Origin: Brachypodium distachyon
Lineage: Eukaryota; Streptophyta; Magnoliopsida; Poales; Poaceae
Reading direction: 5' to 3'
DNA length: 64,000 nucleotides
NCBI RefSeq assembly: GCF_000005505.3
Contig: NC_016131.3
Location: forward strand, 63,225,355-63,289,354
How positions within the stretch are numbered: position 1 is the first letter of the stretch; each line of letters begins with the position of its first letter. The position numbers were made by a program, and so were the translations under genes. The notes beneath the pieces were generated by a model. That model was not told where the DNA came from and searched no databases. It saw only the letters and a list, made by a program, of their open reading frames with translations. Shown piece by piece: positions 47,213-58,760 of the stretch.

Positions 47213-48330
47213 GTACCGCATTTCCATTTTTTTTGTATAAATAATCCGAAGTCCTCCCTCATCTGTCAGGCAGCCATTGCGCTGAAATTCTCTTAGCCGG
47301 CGGCGAACATGTCGCTGAGCTGCGTCGTCGGAGGGGAGAGAGGAGGGCAGTGCATTTTGTTTTTCTTTCACCACGCGACCACGTAGCCCACCCATGAAGC
47401 CAGGCTTAACTACATCACCCCACGTCTTTACTCGCCACGCCCACACCAAAACGCGTTCAAGGTCCTGCCGGTGAGGGGATCTCAAATATTTTTGAGCAAC
47501 CCAGGTTGGGGCTCGTGAAGGAACACCTAGCAGTTGTGCCGGCCCAGCTCTGTGGAAATGCTCCACCTTAGCTGGGTTTTGGTCCCATATCGGGCATTGT
47601 TGTATACCTTGTACTGGGCCAAAAACACCCGCTTTGGCCCAACATGGGTCTGCGCGATGGACCGAACAGACTCTGTGATGCCTAGCTCCCAGGACTCAAA
47701 CATCTGTGTTGCTTATTTCGTGGCGATTTGAAGGAATTCAGGATTAGCTAACAAACTAGAGTGAGATGTGCATCCACATAAAATTCAGTATTAGCTAACA
47801 AGCATCGTTATGTAGAGCTGCTGCTGCAGCTGGGCACCTTCTCAAATTTTTAAAACTCCAAAACAACATTGTCCTGTCTGTAATCATTTGAGAGATGGCG
47901 GGCGGCCAAGAGTCGATAAAACCCAACACTCGTGCAGCTGCAGAAGCAGAGAACTAAACTTCATCTATCTAATCCGAACTACCTCAGGCAGACGACAACG
48001 TGGGCAACGCTGTGTGTGGACGGCGTGAATCGCATAGGCGGTTGGGGATGGCGGCGACGGACTGACGACGCAATCGAGGAGAGCAACGAGGGACGGCGGC
48101 ATCCCTGGTGGAGGGCGGCGGCCGCGTGGTCGCCATCATTTGTGGCGGCGGAGAGCGGCAGCGCAACGGAGAGGAGGGGCACGGGGACCGCATGCGGAGG
48201 GGCAGAGGAGTGACGCAGGATCCTATTTGTTTGGGAGCTTGCTGAAGGTGGCACTGGTGGAGAGAGGGGGCTCAAATCCCTCGCTTCCGCCAACTCGACC
48301 CACTGGCCGGCCCGTCCCTTGCCGACGCAC
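47213..48330. other. Spacer
   Basis: Mixed composition with GC-rich stretches at 48030-48240. Open frames on both strands lack domains. No repeat boundary was recognised. Confidence 0.35.
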
Positions 48331-48423
48331 ATGTCGCCGGCCTCCGAGCTCTCGGCCTTCCCTCCTCCTCCTCCTCCTCCTCCGGCGCCCCGCCGGCCGA
48401 CCTCGTCGCCGAGATCATCAACG
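48331..48423 (+). other. Possible first exon with (TCC)n microsatellite
   Basis: ATG at 48331 opens a 31-codon frame (MSPASELSAF, a run of eight Pro, then APRRPTSS) ending at a GTGAGG donor (48424). The Pro run comes from a CCT/TCC microsatellite (about 48359-48383). No downstream exon is recognised, so this may be chance or a remnant. Confidence 0.2.
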
Positions 48424-49152
48424 GTGAGGATCGCCGTCGGAGGTCGTAGTCTACCTGTCTAGGGCATCGCTTGTGTCTCCCGTGCCTTTATATTTGTGTG
48501 GGGGAGGGGGCAGAGGCGGCGGTGGGGAACTTGGTCTTTCCACGTGCGGGGGGTGCGTGAAGTAGTGGCAGAGATTGTAATTTCAGCAATGTAAATAGGT
48601 AAGATTTTTTTCAATCTAATTTTTTTTAGCGAATTTTCCCATTCAATTACTTATGACGTTTTGTTTTTTGGGAAACTTATGGAGATGTTTGTGCTTCCTT
48701 ATGGGTCTGTTTGATGGGATGGAAGAGGGAGCGAAAATTTGCTTTTTGGTCTTCCGGCGTGACGGGTAAAATTGTCCTCAGAATAGAAGTAAAGTTGACC
48801 CTTTCACATTACTAACGAAATTTGTCATTCCACGAAATTAAATGTTCGCTTCTAGTCTTCTGACGCGACGGGATAAAGTTGTCACACTACAGAATTAAAA
48901 TTGACAGAGAACTAAAGTTGTCACCTCACACGATTAACAGGAGGACGTTCGCTCGCGAGCCTAAAAAGTTATCATTCGGCCCATGCGACGAAGCACACGC
49001 CTTGTTACTGGCCTACTGGGCCTGCCGCCGTCCACAGGCCACATCTACCCTCAGAAAACCCGAGAAGCCTCTCGCGCTAACACATCATGACATTACGCTT
49101 CCCGGTACATCCACAAGGCAACAGTAGAAGCCCGACGTCGCCGCTAAGGAGG
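48424..49152. other. Spacer upstream of the LEA gene
   Basis: AT-rich then mixed sequence with no supported gene. Two similar phrases (AAAGTTGAC and AAAGTTGTCAC near 48790 and 48890) hint at an old local duplication. Confidence 0.3.
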
Positions 49153-49277
49153 CACGTGTCTGCCTCCGATGCACGCATGCATGTGCGCACCAGGACAATG
49201 CCTTCCTACATGAAGCACACGCGTCCGGCTCCCTGACGTACGTGTCACCCTCACATTTCACGCACGGAACTATATAG
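49153..49277 (+). promoter_or_regulatory. LEA promoter: ABRE-type motifs and TATA box
   Basis: CACGTGTC (49153-49160) and TACGTGTC (near 49239-49246) are ABA-response elements with the ACGT core. ACACGCGTCCGG (from 49217) resembles a CE3-type coupling element. TATATAG at 49271-49277 lies about 125 bases before the ATG. This arrangement is the usual one for ABA-induced LEA genes. Confidence 0.55.
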
Positions 49278-49400
49278 ATCACACACTTCCGCAGCCGCTA
49301 GCTCACTCACTTATGCACTGAAAGACCGGCAACACAGTAGAAACACCAACACAAGCTTCACACAAGTTGTAGACAAGCTCACCCCCTACAGCAATCGATC

Positions 49401-50582
49401 ATGTCGTCGAGGCAAGACCAGCGAGAGGCGCGTGCCGAGGCCGACGCGCGCCGCGCGGCGGAGGAGATCGCCCGCGCGCGCGACGAGCGCGTGATGCAGG
49501 CGGAGATGGACGCCCGCAAGGCCGCGGACGAGATCTCGCGCGCCCGCGCCGACCGGCAGCTGGGCGGCGGTGCCTACGCCACCGAGCACACCGCCGGCGG
49601 CGGCGGCGGCATCCTGGAGAGCGTCCAGGAAGGAGCCAAGTCCTTGGCGAGCGCAGTGGGCCGCACTTTCGGCAGCGCCAAGGACACCACCGCCGAGAAG
49701 ACTTCCCAGGCGGCAGACGCCACCGGGAACAAGCTCGGGGAGTACAAGGACTACACGGCCGAGAAGGCCAGGGAGACCAACGAGAGCCTCTCGCAGAAGA
49801 CGAGCGAGACGGCCGAGGCCACCAAGAACAAGTTGGGGGAGTACAAGGACTACACCGCCGAGAAGGCAACGGAGGCCAAGGACACCGTGGCGCAGAAGGC
49901 CAGCGAGACCACCGAGGCCACCAAGAACAAGCTGGGGGAGTACAAGGACGCGCTGGCCGGGAAGGCGCGCGAGGCCAAGGACACCACCGCGCAGAAGGCC
50001 CAGGAGACGAAAGACGCCACCGCAGAGACCGCAAGGCAGGCCAAGGACGCCACCAAGCAGAAGACCAGCGAGTACGCGGACGCCGCCAAGGGGACCGCGC
50101 AGGAGGCCAGGGACCGGTCCATGGCGACTACCCAGACTGCCGCCGATAAGGCCAAGGACACGGCCTACGACGCCGATAAGTATGTACACTCTAAACTTTG
50201 CTTATCTGTAATCTGTTCATATTACACACAAGTCAACAACAAATCATCTTGACATGTGCAATTTTGTGTGAATGGCTATGTATACAGGGGTCAGCAGCAA
50301 GGGACCGGTCTGTTCGGGGCGCTGGGGAACATGACGGGCGCGATCAAGGAGAAGCTGACGGTGGGCTCGGGCACGCCGCAGCAGCACGGCGGCGTCCGGC
50401 TGGGCGGCGAGGACGAGCGCGCGGTGAAGGAACGCGCGGCGGAGAAGGCGGCCTCGGTGTACTTCGAGGAGAAGGACCGGCTGAGCAAGGAGCGCGCGGC
50501 GGAGCGGGTCGACATGTGCGTCCAGAAATGCGTGGAAGGGTGCGCCGATTCGGCCTGCGCCCACCGCAAGGGCAAGATGTGA
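49401..50582 (+). CDS. Group 3 (LEA_4) late embryogenesis abundant protein
   Basis: Two exons (49401-50179 and 50288-50582, GTATGT...TACAG intron) give 357 residues. The N-terminal 55 residues are Ala/Arg/Glu helix. A Gly-rich patch follows, then residues 85-255 hold 11-mer LEA repeats of the type TAEKARE, KNKLGEYKDYTAEKA and TAQKAQETKDAT, which form amphipathic helices on drying and protect membranes and proteins. Exon 2 encodes a Gly/Gln-rich segment, a second helix (EERAVKERAAEKAA-like) and an odd tail with four Cys (C337, C341, C345, C350) and His352. LEA proteins normally have almost no Cys. ABRE motifs upstream suggest ABA or drought control. The family is clear; the subtype (D-29/ECP63-like) is less so. 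Confidence 0.88.
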
Positions 50583-50664
50583 GCGTCCGACGGACGGACG
50601 ACGTGGCCGCACCCCACAGGAAACGTGCCAAGCATGCCACAGTTTATGGATGGCAGCGGCAATG

Positions 50665-50670
50665 AATAAA
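50665..50670 (+). terminator. LEA polyadenylation signal
   Basis: AATAAA lies 83 bases downstream of the LEA stop codon, a normal distance for a plant near-upstream element. Confidence 0.5.
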
Positions 50671-51426
50671 TCACTAGAAGTACCGCAGCAGTAGAGAAGC
50701 CGCCGCCTTTGTGTTTCAGTACAACTTTCTTTGTATCTTTTGAATCTAGTTTCCTGTTTAATTTTCAGTGCGTGCGGTGTACGTGCATAAATCTGGTGAA
50801 TGCTCTTTTTGAGTGTCTTGGTATGATTTGCATGACCTGAGAAATTGATACTCGCGGTTCTTCCGATCAGTGTCCGTTCGTACGAGTCAGCTGACGGCAC
50901 GGTCCGTATTACCCTTACGCGGTCCGCGCCTCACAATATCGAAGTTCGTTTTCCACTCAAAAGTGGTACCGGCTGTCCGCGGCATTCAAACAGTTGAACC
51001 AGGAAATCACCGATCGAGCCAGTGAGCCACCCGTGGGGAGGATCGGCGTTGAACCAGGGATGGCATCCAGGTTCGGGCGTCGTGCTCTCCAGCGCTCCCT
51101 GGTCCGACTAGCTAGGTGCACTATGGTAGTCGGTACAGCCCATGGCACCGTTGCAAATTCTTTAGTTCCAATCTTTTTTTAGGGGTTCTTTAGTTCCAAT
51201 CTAGCGACACAAAAGCATGCGCGATAAACGGGTACGCATCGAACAACTATGTTTTTTTAAACTGCTAGCCACAAAAGTTAATGGAAGTGCTTGCTTGACT
51301 CTACTCGCTGTAAATAATCAAGTTCCTACAAGTTGGAAGTTGAAACTCGACTCGGTGCATATACATGTGCAAAATTCAAGGTACACAAAGACTCCCATGC
51401 ACGCAGCATGATGGCAAATCAGTTGC
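50671..51426. other. Spacer between the LEA gene and ELMO copy A
   Basis: No coding region is seen. The two genes converge here, so both 3' flanks lie in this stretch. Confidence 0.4.
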
Positions 51427-51650
51427 TTTATTCCCTTGCGTTCACAGGTCTGGAAGCTGCAGAAAGTAACAGCCATGTACACATTACAACGCTTCACATT
51501 TTCCTCTCGGTAAAGTTAAATAATACTCCCTAGTGCAACACAATAGCCACGACAAAGGGCCATGCTACCATTTACCATGACGAACCATCCCGTTCCCACC
51601 ATCATGGTCAGATATATAATCTCCCGGCAGCCAAATGCAACAGGTAAATA
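51427..51650 (-). terminator. ELMO copy A 3' UTR with AATAAA
   Basis: On the minus strand AATAAA (51427-51432) lies about 220 bases past the stop codon. Only the first 13 bases after the stop are shared with copy B. Confidence 0.4.
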
Positions 51651-54267
51651 TTACTTGTCCAGCATTGTGTAAGATGGCAGGTCCTTCACCGCCAGTACAT
51701 CCTCTAAAACTAGCTCACGCTCCAACTGAGTTCTCGTGGATTTCATCACCTCCTGGAGCAAACAAACAGTATTGCAACTGATTACAAATAAAGAAGGATG
51801 AAAAGGCTATGCACGTTTTAGCACCATGTCGGAAAGCTTACATTGAACTCCATATAAGATGCACGTTTTACAAGCCACTGAGCATCAAGCATCCGGAAGG
51901 CTATGCAGTACAGGTGATCAAATGCATTCTCATCTCGTCCTAGTAGTTCCAGGAAACGAATTCCTGACTTTGAAGATGGAACGTCTGCATAAATTGAGGA
52001 ACACAAACCGAGAATTAGGAACGAGACCATTATAGTGTAAAGACTTAGCGAAATGGGGAATTACTTGATTGTAGATCCAACATCTGTATCAGCATGAATG
52101 AAATGTTGATACCAGCAACTGCAAAAGGGTACTCCCAATCTGCTCTCTGCCCTTGTACTTTATTGAGAAGCATCTGAAAGGAACCCTGAGACAGAACAGA
52201 TGTGATAATTTACACAAAGTAAAACAAAGTATAACCAGCAGTTTTATCATACATAAGTCAGCAGGTGTTTACAGGGTAGGTCCTAGCGAAAAAGATGAGG
52301 TTCTCCAGCGATATGAATCCACCACCCCTGCATGGAGGCTATCTGTATTAGATGGCTTTATCAACTGAGTAAACCACACCAGACAGAAGCATAGCTTCAC
52401 ACTTTGATATTCAAGAATAGAGAACCTGAAATCAGTTGATGGATCAGTGCCTTGCCAACCCATCTCCTTCCATAGTTCTGATTTTAGCGGAGGGATCTCA
52501 CGACTTGGGTAAGCTAACTTCCAAAGTTGTCTCAAAGCGTCCTAATAAAATGATGCAGATCAATTGCTTTGCATGCATGAGTAGATGTTTGTGGGGAAAG
52601 AATTAAAACAAGTTGCGTACTTGGTGCTCAATACGGGAGCCGTCAAAAGGGATTTTCAACCTGCGTCTTAAATTATCCAATCTTTCTTCCTGCAAAATGA
52701 AGTTTCAGAACTTAAACCAATTCTTGCATGCCTAGTATACATCTTTCCTCTATGCATTACCTGCAAAGGACTAAGATATACTGGATCACTGGTTTGGTTA
52801 TCTGACGCAAAGGGGAACAGTCTGCCCAAAATTGACCCCGAGCTTACAATAATATTGGCTGCAAATAAAATGGCAAAAGGAAGAAAAGAATATCAATGTT
52901 ATTGAAAGAAATAAGATTACAGTATGAACAAAGTACACAACTATAACCTGGGAATTTAACAGGAAAGCAAGCTTAGTAAGGAGTAAGGACTTCAAGGAAA
53001 ACATTGCTATGAATTAATACAGTAAAGGATCTGTCATAGCTTACCTAATTTAAAAGACTAGCTAAATACCTCTGCTTTGCTTTGGATAAAACAATTAAAC
53101 TACTCGTTATTAATAAATTAGACTAAAAACTACTATTATGTATTAGTGTTAACTACTACTCCCTCTGATCCTAAATTCTTGACTTAAATTTGTCCAAATA
53201 TGGATGTATCTGTTCTTAAAATGCGTCTATACATGTAATATTTCGACAATAATTTAGGATCGGAGGGAGTAATAATTTTATCTAAATTTGGTGACAAACA
53301 TCATTACCATCTCAGTCTTTTGCAATATAATTATTTTTTGCACTAGAAGCAGGTGGGAAGTTTCTTTTATAGTACAAAGGAGGTGACAGACCACCGCCAC
53401 CGACTGATTTTTAGTAGAAGTAAAGATTGTTTCTCATTTTGATGACAAATCTTCTGCTTAATGAACTTTGCAGAGTGTTTTGCTGGCTTTCTGAAAATGA
53501 TGACAATAATGAAAAACAAGCGGACTACTATGGTACTGTGAGCAGCTGCATAAATCCTTCCTTTACTTCTTTGCTTCTCAGTATTTGAAGCAGGTTGCAG
53601 ATTTGTAAAAAAAAAACCCGTGAAATCAGTAGGTTAGATACCCTGACAGCCAGTGTTATTCCAAACCAAAGAGTGTGAGGTTGTATAAGCCAGTAATGCA
53701 CACATGGGAAATATATGCATGAGTATAGACATTTGGCATATTAAAATTGAATAGGTATCAGTGGGTAACAGGCTACCTATTTGTACAAAGTACTTACTGA
53801 ATCTATATTTAGCAAAGCCCAATACACAACTCCCATAACAGGTGCTAGACAATCTTAAACTAAATACAGTATAGATAATGTTAAGTGTGAAGAATTACAA
53901 AAGTTATGCATCAATGTGGTGGGTAGTGTGAACAGTACCTAACCACTGTGCCCATTGCGCAATCAAACTTGAGAAAAGGAATGACCAGTGTAGTTGTTCC
54001 TTCTTTCTATCTTCATCCCACAAATCTTGCCTTCTGGGGTCATATACCTTCAGGAAGTAAGACGATGTGTAAAAATCTGCATCCACTGTAAGAATAGTTG
54101 ATGAAATATGATCAGAAAATACGAACCTCTGATCCACCGTTGTCATAGCTAGAATTCCCTAATAGAGGTTCATCGAGGGAATCTACATGGGATATGTCAA
54201 CATGTTCATTCTTCCTTCCATCGACATCTGCATGATGGAGCCGCCGCCTCAGATTGCTTGTTGACAT
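51651..54267 (-). CDS. ELMO domain-containing protein, copy A
   Basis: Nine coding exons (54127-54267, 53939-54047, 52761-52858, 52621-52689, 52426-52541, 52273-52327, 52065-52185, 51842-51984, 51651-51752) join in frame through GT-AG introns to 317 residues. Residues 1-84 include NEHVDISHVDSLDEPLLG and EQLHWSFLFSSLIAQWAQW. The ELMO/CED-12 domain spans about 140-305 (LRQLWKLAYPSRE, KEMGWQGTDPSTDFRGGG, WEYPFAVAGINISFML, AFDHLYCIAFRMLDAQWL, ASYMEFNEVMKSTR). In animals ELMO works with DOCK exchange factors or as an Arf GAP; plant members are poorly known and are thought to act on small GTPases. A 5' UTR exon ending at 54797 splices to 54273. The exon 2 acceptor (54048) was chosen because only it keeps the frame. 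Confidence 0.9.
53159..53269. mobile_element. Stowaway MITE in an intron of ELMO copy A
   Basis: A 111-bp element runs from CTCCCTCTGATCCTAAATTC to AATTTAGGATCGGAGGGAG between TA dinucleotides. It is absent from copy B at this position, so it inserted after the duplication or was lost from B. Confidence 0.85.
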
Positions 54268-54969
54268 GAGGTCCTGTGCCAGAGAGAGTCAGAACAGCAG
54301 CAAGAAGACAGGACGAAATCAACATCTTAGCACCGTGCCAAGCCGCCGACGCAACAATATAGAGCAGTCAGCAGCTCAAGTGCAATGCAACTATTCATTC
54401 GTAGAGTTGTTGTTTCTTAATCACCAGAGTTATGATCTCGCAAGAGTAATACTCGTACTATAAAATAGAGTTATGGTTATGTGAAGTAAATAAAGACAAT
54501 GAATTTTCACCTGTGGTGCAGAAATAATAAATTTTCGAGTCCTGTGAGATTTGATTAGTGCTAATATTGGAACAGAAGCAAGCAACTAAGATCATCCCCA
54601 ACAGATATCAATCACATGCACCTTAATTTACCCTTCCACAATGCAGCGCTCCCGATAGGTTCCTACCCTCCCCACTAACTTGAAAACCCTAGCCCCTCTA
54701 CGATTTGACAAAACTCACCGAAGCATGTTCGACTTCTTCTGGATTTCACGAGTCGAGGAAATTAGTAAGGCGGTAGGAATAATCGAGCTCACGTACCGAG
54801 GGGTCCTGGTCCTGGTTGGTTCCGGAGGTATTCCGGGATCCGGCGATTGGGAAGCGGATGAATAAGGGAAGAAGAAGCTGCCTTCCGTCGCGGGGAGACT
54901 TCAGAGTGTGGAGGAGGGGATTCTGACTCGAAGCTTTAAGAAGCAGGGAGGAGAGAGGGGGTTTGGACT

Positions 54970-55310
54970 TCGGAGGAGGAGGGGAAGACAGCTGGGGAAA
55001 GAGCTGCCGGAAGGAGGCTTGGATCCGAAGGAATGACTCGGCAGCTTCTCCTCTTTTCTTTTTCTTGACGCGGCTACTTTGCTGCTACGGTAGTACGGTA
55101 CTACGGGGAAGACGCCCGTTGAGTTTGGGCCGGATAGACCTTAAAGCTCTAAGTGGGCTAGAGGATAATTATACTGGGCTCTTTAAATGGGCTAGACATG
55201 GAATTGTCGACGTGACAAATAAAGAAAAACCAAGTAAAATTCTACAGGCCCAGAACTAACAGTGGCGCTGTATCGGAGAACAGAACGACGCGTACGCGTA
55301 CAGCAAAGCT
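54970..55310 (-). promoter_or_regulatory. Unduplicated spacer, probable promoter of ELMO copy A
   Basis: These 341 bases continue smoothly from the copy A 5' UTR (GC-rich, then TTTGGGCCGGAT and AGTGGGCTAGAG, TGGGCY-type motifs). They are not repeated beyond copy B. They also form the whole gap between the stop of copy B and the 5' end of copy A. Confidence 0.4.
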
Positions 55311-55323
55311 CAACAGGTAAATA

Positions 55324-57940
55324 TTACTTGTCCAGCATTGTGTAAGATGGCAGGTCCTTCACCGCCAGTACATCCTCTAAAACTAGCTCACGCTCCAACT
55401 GAGTTCTCGTGGATTTCATCACCTCCTGGAGCAAACAAACAGTATTGCAACTGATTACAAATAAAGAAGGATGAAAAGGCGGGATTGGTCTACGCAGCAT
55501 GCCAGAAAGCTTACATTGAACTCCATATAAGATGCACGTTTTACAAGCCACTGAGCATCAAGCATCCGGAAGGCTATGCAGTACAGGTGATCAAATGCAT
55601 TCTCATCTCGTCCTAGTAGTTCCAGGAAACGAATTCCTGATTTTGAAGATGGAACTTCTGCACAAATTGAGGAACACAAACCGAGAATTAGGAACAAGAC
55701 CATTATAGTGTAAAGACTTGGCGAAATGGGGACTTACTTGATTGTAGATCCAACATCTGTATCAGCATGAATGAAATGTTGATACCAGCAACTGCAAAAG
55801 GGTACTCCCAGTCTGCTCTCTGCCCTTGTACTTTATTCAGAAGCATCTGAAAGGAACCCTGAGACAGAAAGATGTGATGATTAACACAAAGTAAAACAAA
55901 GTATGACCAACAGTTTTATCATACATAAGTGTAACAGGTCTTTACAGGGTAGGTCCTAGCGAAAAAGATGAGGTTCTCCAACGATATGAATCCACCACCC
56001 CTGCATGGAGGCTATCTGTATTAGATGGCTTTATCAACTGAGTAAACCACACCAGACAGAAGCATAGCTTCACACTTAGATATTCAAGAATAGAGAACCT
56101 GAAATCAGTTGATGGATCAGTGCCTTGCCAACCCATCTCCTTCCATAGTTCTGATTTTAGCGGAGGGATCTCACGACTTGGGTAAGCTAACTTCCAAAGT
56201 TGTCTCAAGGCGTTCTAATAAAATGATGCAGATCAGTTGCTTTGCATGCATGAGGAGATGTTTGTGGGGAAAGAATTAAAACAAGTTGCGTACTTGGTGC
56301 TCAATACGGGAGCCATCAAAAGGAATTTGCAACCTGCGTCTTAAATTATCCAATCTTTCTTCCTGCAAAATGAAGTTTCAGAACTTAAACCAATTCTTGC
56401 ATGCCTAGTATACATCTTTCCTCTATGCATTACCTGCAAAGGACTAAGATATACTGGATCACATGTTTGGTTATCTGACGTAAAGGGAAACAGTCTGCCC
56501 AAAATTGACCCCGAGCTTACAATAATATTGGCTGCAAATAGAATGGCAAAAGGGAGAAAAGAATATCAATATTATTGGAAGAACTAAGATTACAGTAGGA
56601 ACAAAGTACACCAATATAATCTAGGAATTTATCAGGAAAGCAAGCTCAGTAAGGAGTAAGGACTTCAAGGAAAACATTGCTATGAATTAATACAATAAAG
56701 GATCTGTCATACCTTACCCAATTAGAAACACTAGCTAAATACCTCTGCTTTGCTTTGGATAAAACAATTAAACTACTCATTATTGATAAATTAGACTAAA
56801 AACTACTCCTTCCGATCCATAATAAGTGTCGTTGATTTAGTACTATTATATACTCCCTCCGATCCTAAATTCGTGTCGCTGTTTTAATTCAAACAAATTT
56901 GAACTAAAACAACGACAAGAATTTAGGATCAGAGGGAGTATTAGTGTTGACTGCTAATAATTTTATCTAACTTCGGTGACAAACATCATTACCATCTCAG
57001 TCTTTTGCAATATAATTACTATTTGCACTAGAAGCAGGCGGAAAGTTTCTTATAGAGTACAAAGGAGGTGACAGACCACCGCCACCGATTGACTTTTTTA
57101 TATAAGTAAAGATTGTTTCTCATTTTGATGACAAATCTTCTGCTTAATCTACTTTGCAGAGTGTTTTGCAGGATTTCTGAAAATGATGACAATAATAATG
57201 AAGAACAAGAGGACTACTATGGTACTGTGAGCAGCTGCATAAATCCTTCCTTTACTTCTTTGCTATCTCAGCATTTGAAGCAGGTTGCGGATTTGTAAAA
57301 AAAGAAGAAGAAAAAAACAGAACCAAGCCACGTGAAATCGGTAGGTTAGATACCCTGACATGACAGCCAGTGGTTATTCCAAAAGAGTGTGAGCTTGGAT
57401 AAGCCAGTAATGCACACACGGGGAATATATGTATGAGTATAGACATTTGGCATATTAAAATTGAATAGGTATCAGTGGGTAACAGGCTACCTATTTATAC
57501 AAAGTACTTACTGAACCTATATTTAGCAAAGCCTAATATGCAACTCCCATAACAGGTGCTGGAAAATCTTACACTAAATACACTATAGATAATGTTAAGT
57601 GTGAACAGTACCAAACCACTGTGCCCATTGCGCAATCAAACTTGAGAAAAGAAATGACCAGTGTAGTTGTTCCTTCTTTCTATATTCATCCCACAAATCT
57701 TGCCTTCTGGGGTCATATGCCTTCAGGAAGTAAGACGATTTGTAAAAATCTGCATCCACTGTAAGAATAGTTGATGAAATATCATCAGCAAATACGAACC
57801 TCTGATCCACCGTTGTCATAGCTAGAATTCCCTAATAGAGGTTCATCGAGGGAATCTACATGGGATATGTCAACATGTTCATTCTTCCTTCCATCGACAT
57901 CTGCATGATGGAGCCGCCACCTCAGACTGTTTGTTGACAT
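55324..57940 (-). CDS. ELMO domain-containing protein, copy B
   Basis: Exons 57800-57940, 57612-57720, 56434-56531, 56294-56362, 56099-56214, 55946-56000, 55738-55858, 55515-55657 and 55324-55425 have exactly the lengths of copy A and give 317 residues with no stop or frameshift. About eleven substitutions separate the two proteins: R8W and changes at 4-5 in the N terminus, V to A, D to Y and L to F in exon 2, A to T and S to C in exon 3, K to Q before IPFDGSR, D to N at the exon 5 start, and N to K at the exon 8 start. The ELMO core is almost unchanged. Splice sites are kept, including the exon 5 acceptor (TTAG/A). Both outer flanks are foreign, so expression is uncertain. Confidence 0.85.
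56853..56938. mobile_element. Stowaway MITE in an intron of ELMO copy B
   Basis: An 86-bp element with ends CTCCCTCCGATCCTAAATTC and AATTTAGGATCAGAGGGAG lies between TA dinucleotides. A truncated second MITE (CTCCTTCCGATCCATAATAA, about 56805-56850) abuts it. It differs from the MITE at the matching site of copy A. Confidence 0.8.
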
Positions 57941-58616
57941 GAGGTACTGTGCCAGAAAGAGTCAGAACAGCAGCAAGAAGACAGGACAAAATCAACATCT
58001 TAGTAGTGTGCCGATGCAACAATATAGATGTTCAGCACTCAGCAGCTCAAATGCAATGCAGCTATTCATCATTTGTAGAGTTGTTGTTTCTGAATCACCA
58101 GTGTTAAGATCTCGCAAGAGTAATACTATAAATGGAACTGTGGTTCTGTAAAGTAAATCAAGACAATAATAAATTTTCGAGTCCTGCGAGATTTGATTAG
58201 TAATACTGGAACAGAAGCAAGCAACTAAGATCATCCCCAACAAATATCAATCACATCCACCTAGTTTTACCCTCCCACAATGCAGCGCTCCCAATAGGTT
58301 CTTACCCTCCCCACTAACTTTAAAACCCTAGCCCCTCTACGATTTGACAAAACTCACCGAAGCATGTGCGACTTCTTCTGGATTTCACGGGTCGAGGAAA
58401 TTAGTAAGGTGGGAGGAATGACCGAGCTCACATACCGAGGGGTCCTGGTCCTGGTTGGTTCCCGAGGTACTCCGGGATCCGGCGATTGGGAAGCGGATGA
58501 ATAAGGGAAGAAGAAGCTGCCTTCCGTCGCGGGGAGACTTCGGAGTGCAGAGGAGGGGATTCTGAATTTCTGACTCGAAGCTTTAAGCAGCAGGGAGGAG
58601 TGAGGGGGTTTGGACT

Positions 58617-58760
58617 GACGCGAACTACAGATACAAACACAAAGTAAATACAAATTTAAACAAATGTGCCGAATTATTACAAATCATACAATACAAATAG
58701 TACAATAAACAAATATTATTTTAAATATAGTTCAAACAATCAAATAAATAGTAAAAATCA
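58617..58760. other. AT-rich tail of the Harbinger remnant
   Basis: A/T-rich sequence between the ELMO duplication edge and the transposase C terminus, probably its 3' untranslated part. No other feature is seen. Confidence 0.4.

Larger units (their letters stand above)
51638..54969. repeat. Tandem duplication unit A (ELMO gene)
   Basis: This segment matches 55311-58616, exons and introns alike, from CAACAGGTAAATATTACTTG at the left to GGGTTTGGACT at the right. Differences are substitutions, short indels and different MITEs. The presence of introns shows a DNA-level duplication rather than retroposition. Confidence 0.92.
55311..58616. repeat. Tandem duplication unit B (ELMO gene)
   Basis: Copy of 51638-54969 at an offset of 3673 bases at the left edge. 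The right edge stops at GTTTGGACT, after which Harbinger-type sequence begins. Confidence 0.92.

Noticed and set aside
49386..50189. A 267-residue minus-strand ORF opposite the LEA gene, looking like a Leu/Gly-rich membrane protein
   Set aside because: It is the shadow of the LEA 11-mer repeats (Ala, Lys and Glu codons read backward) and lies entirely within the LEA coding exon.
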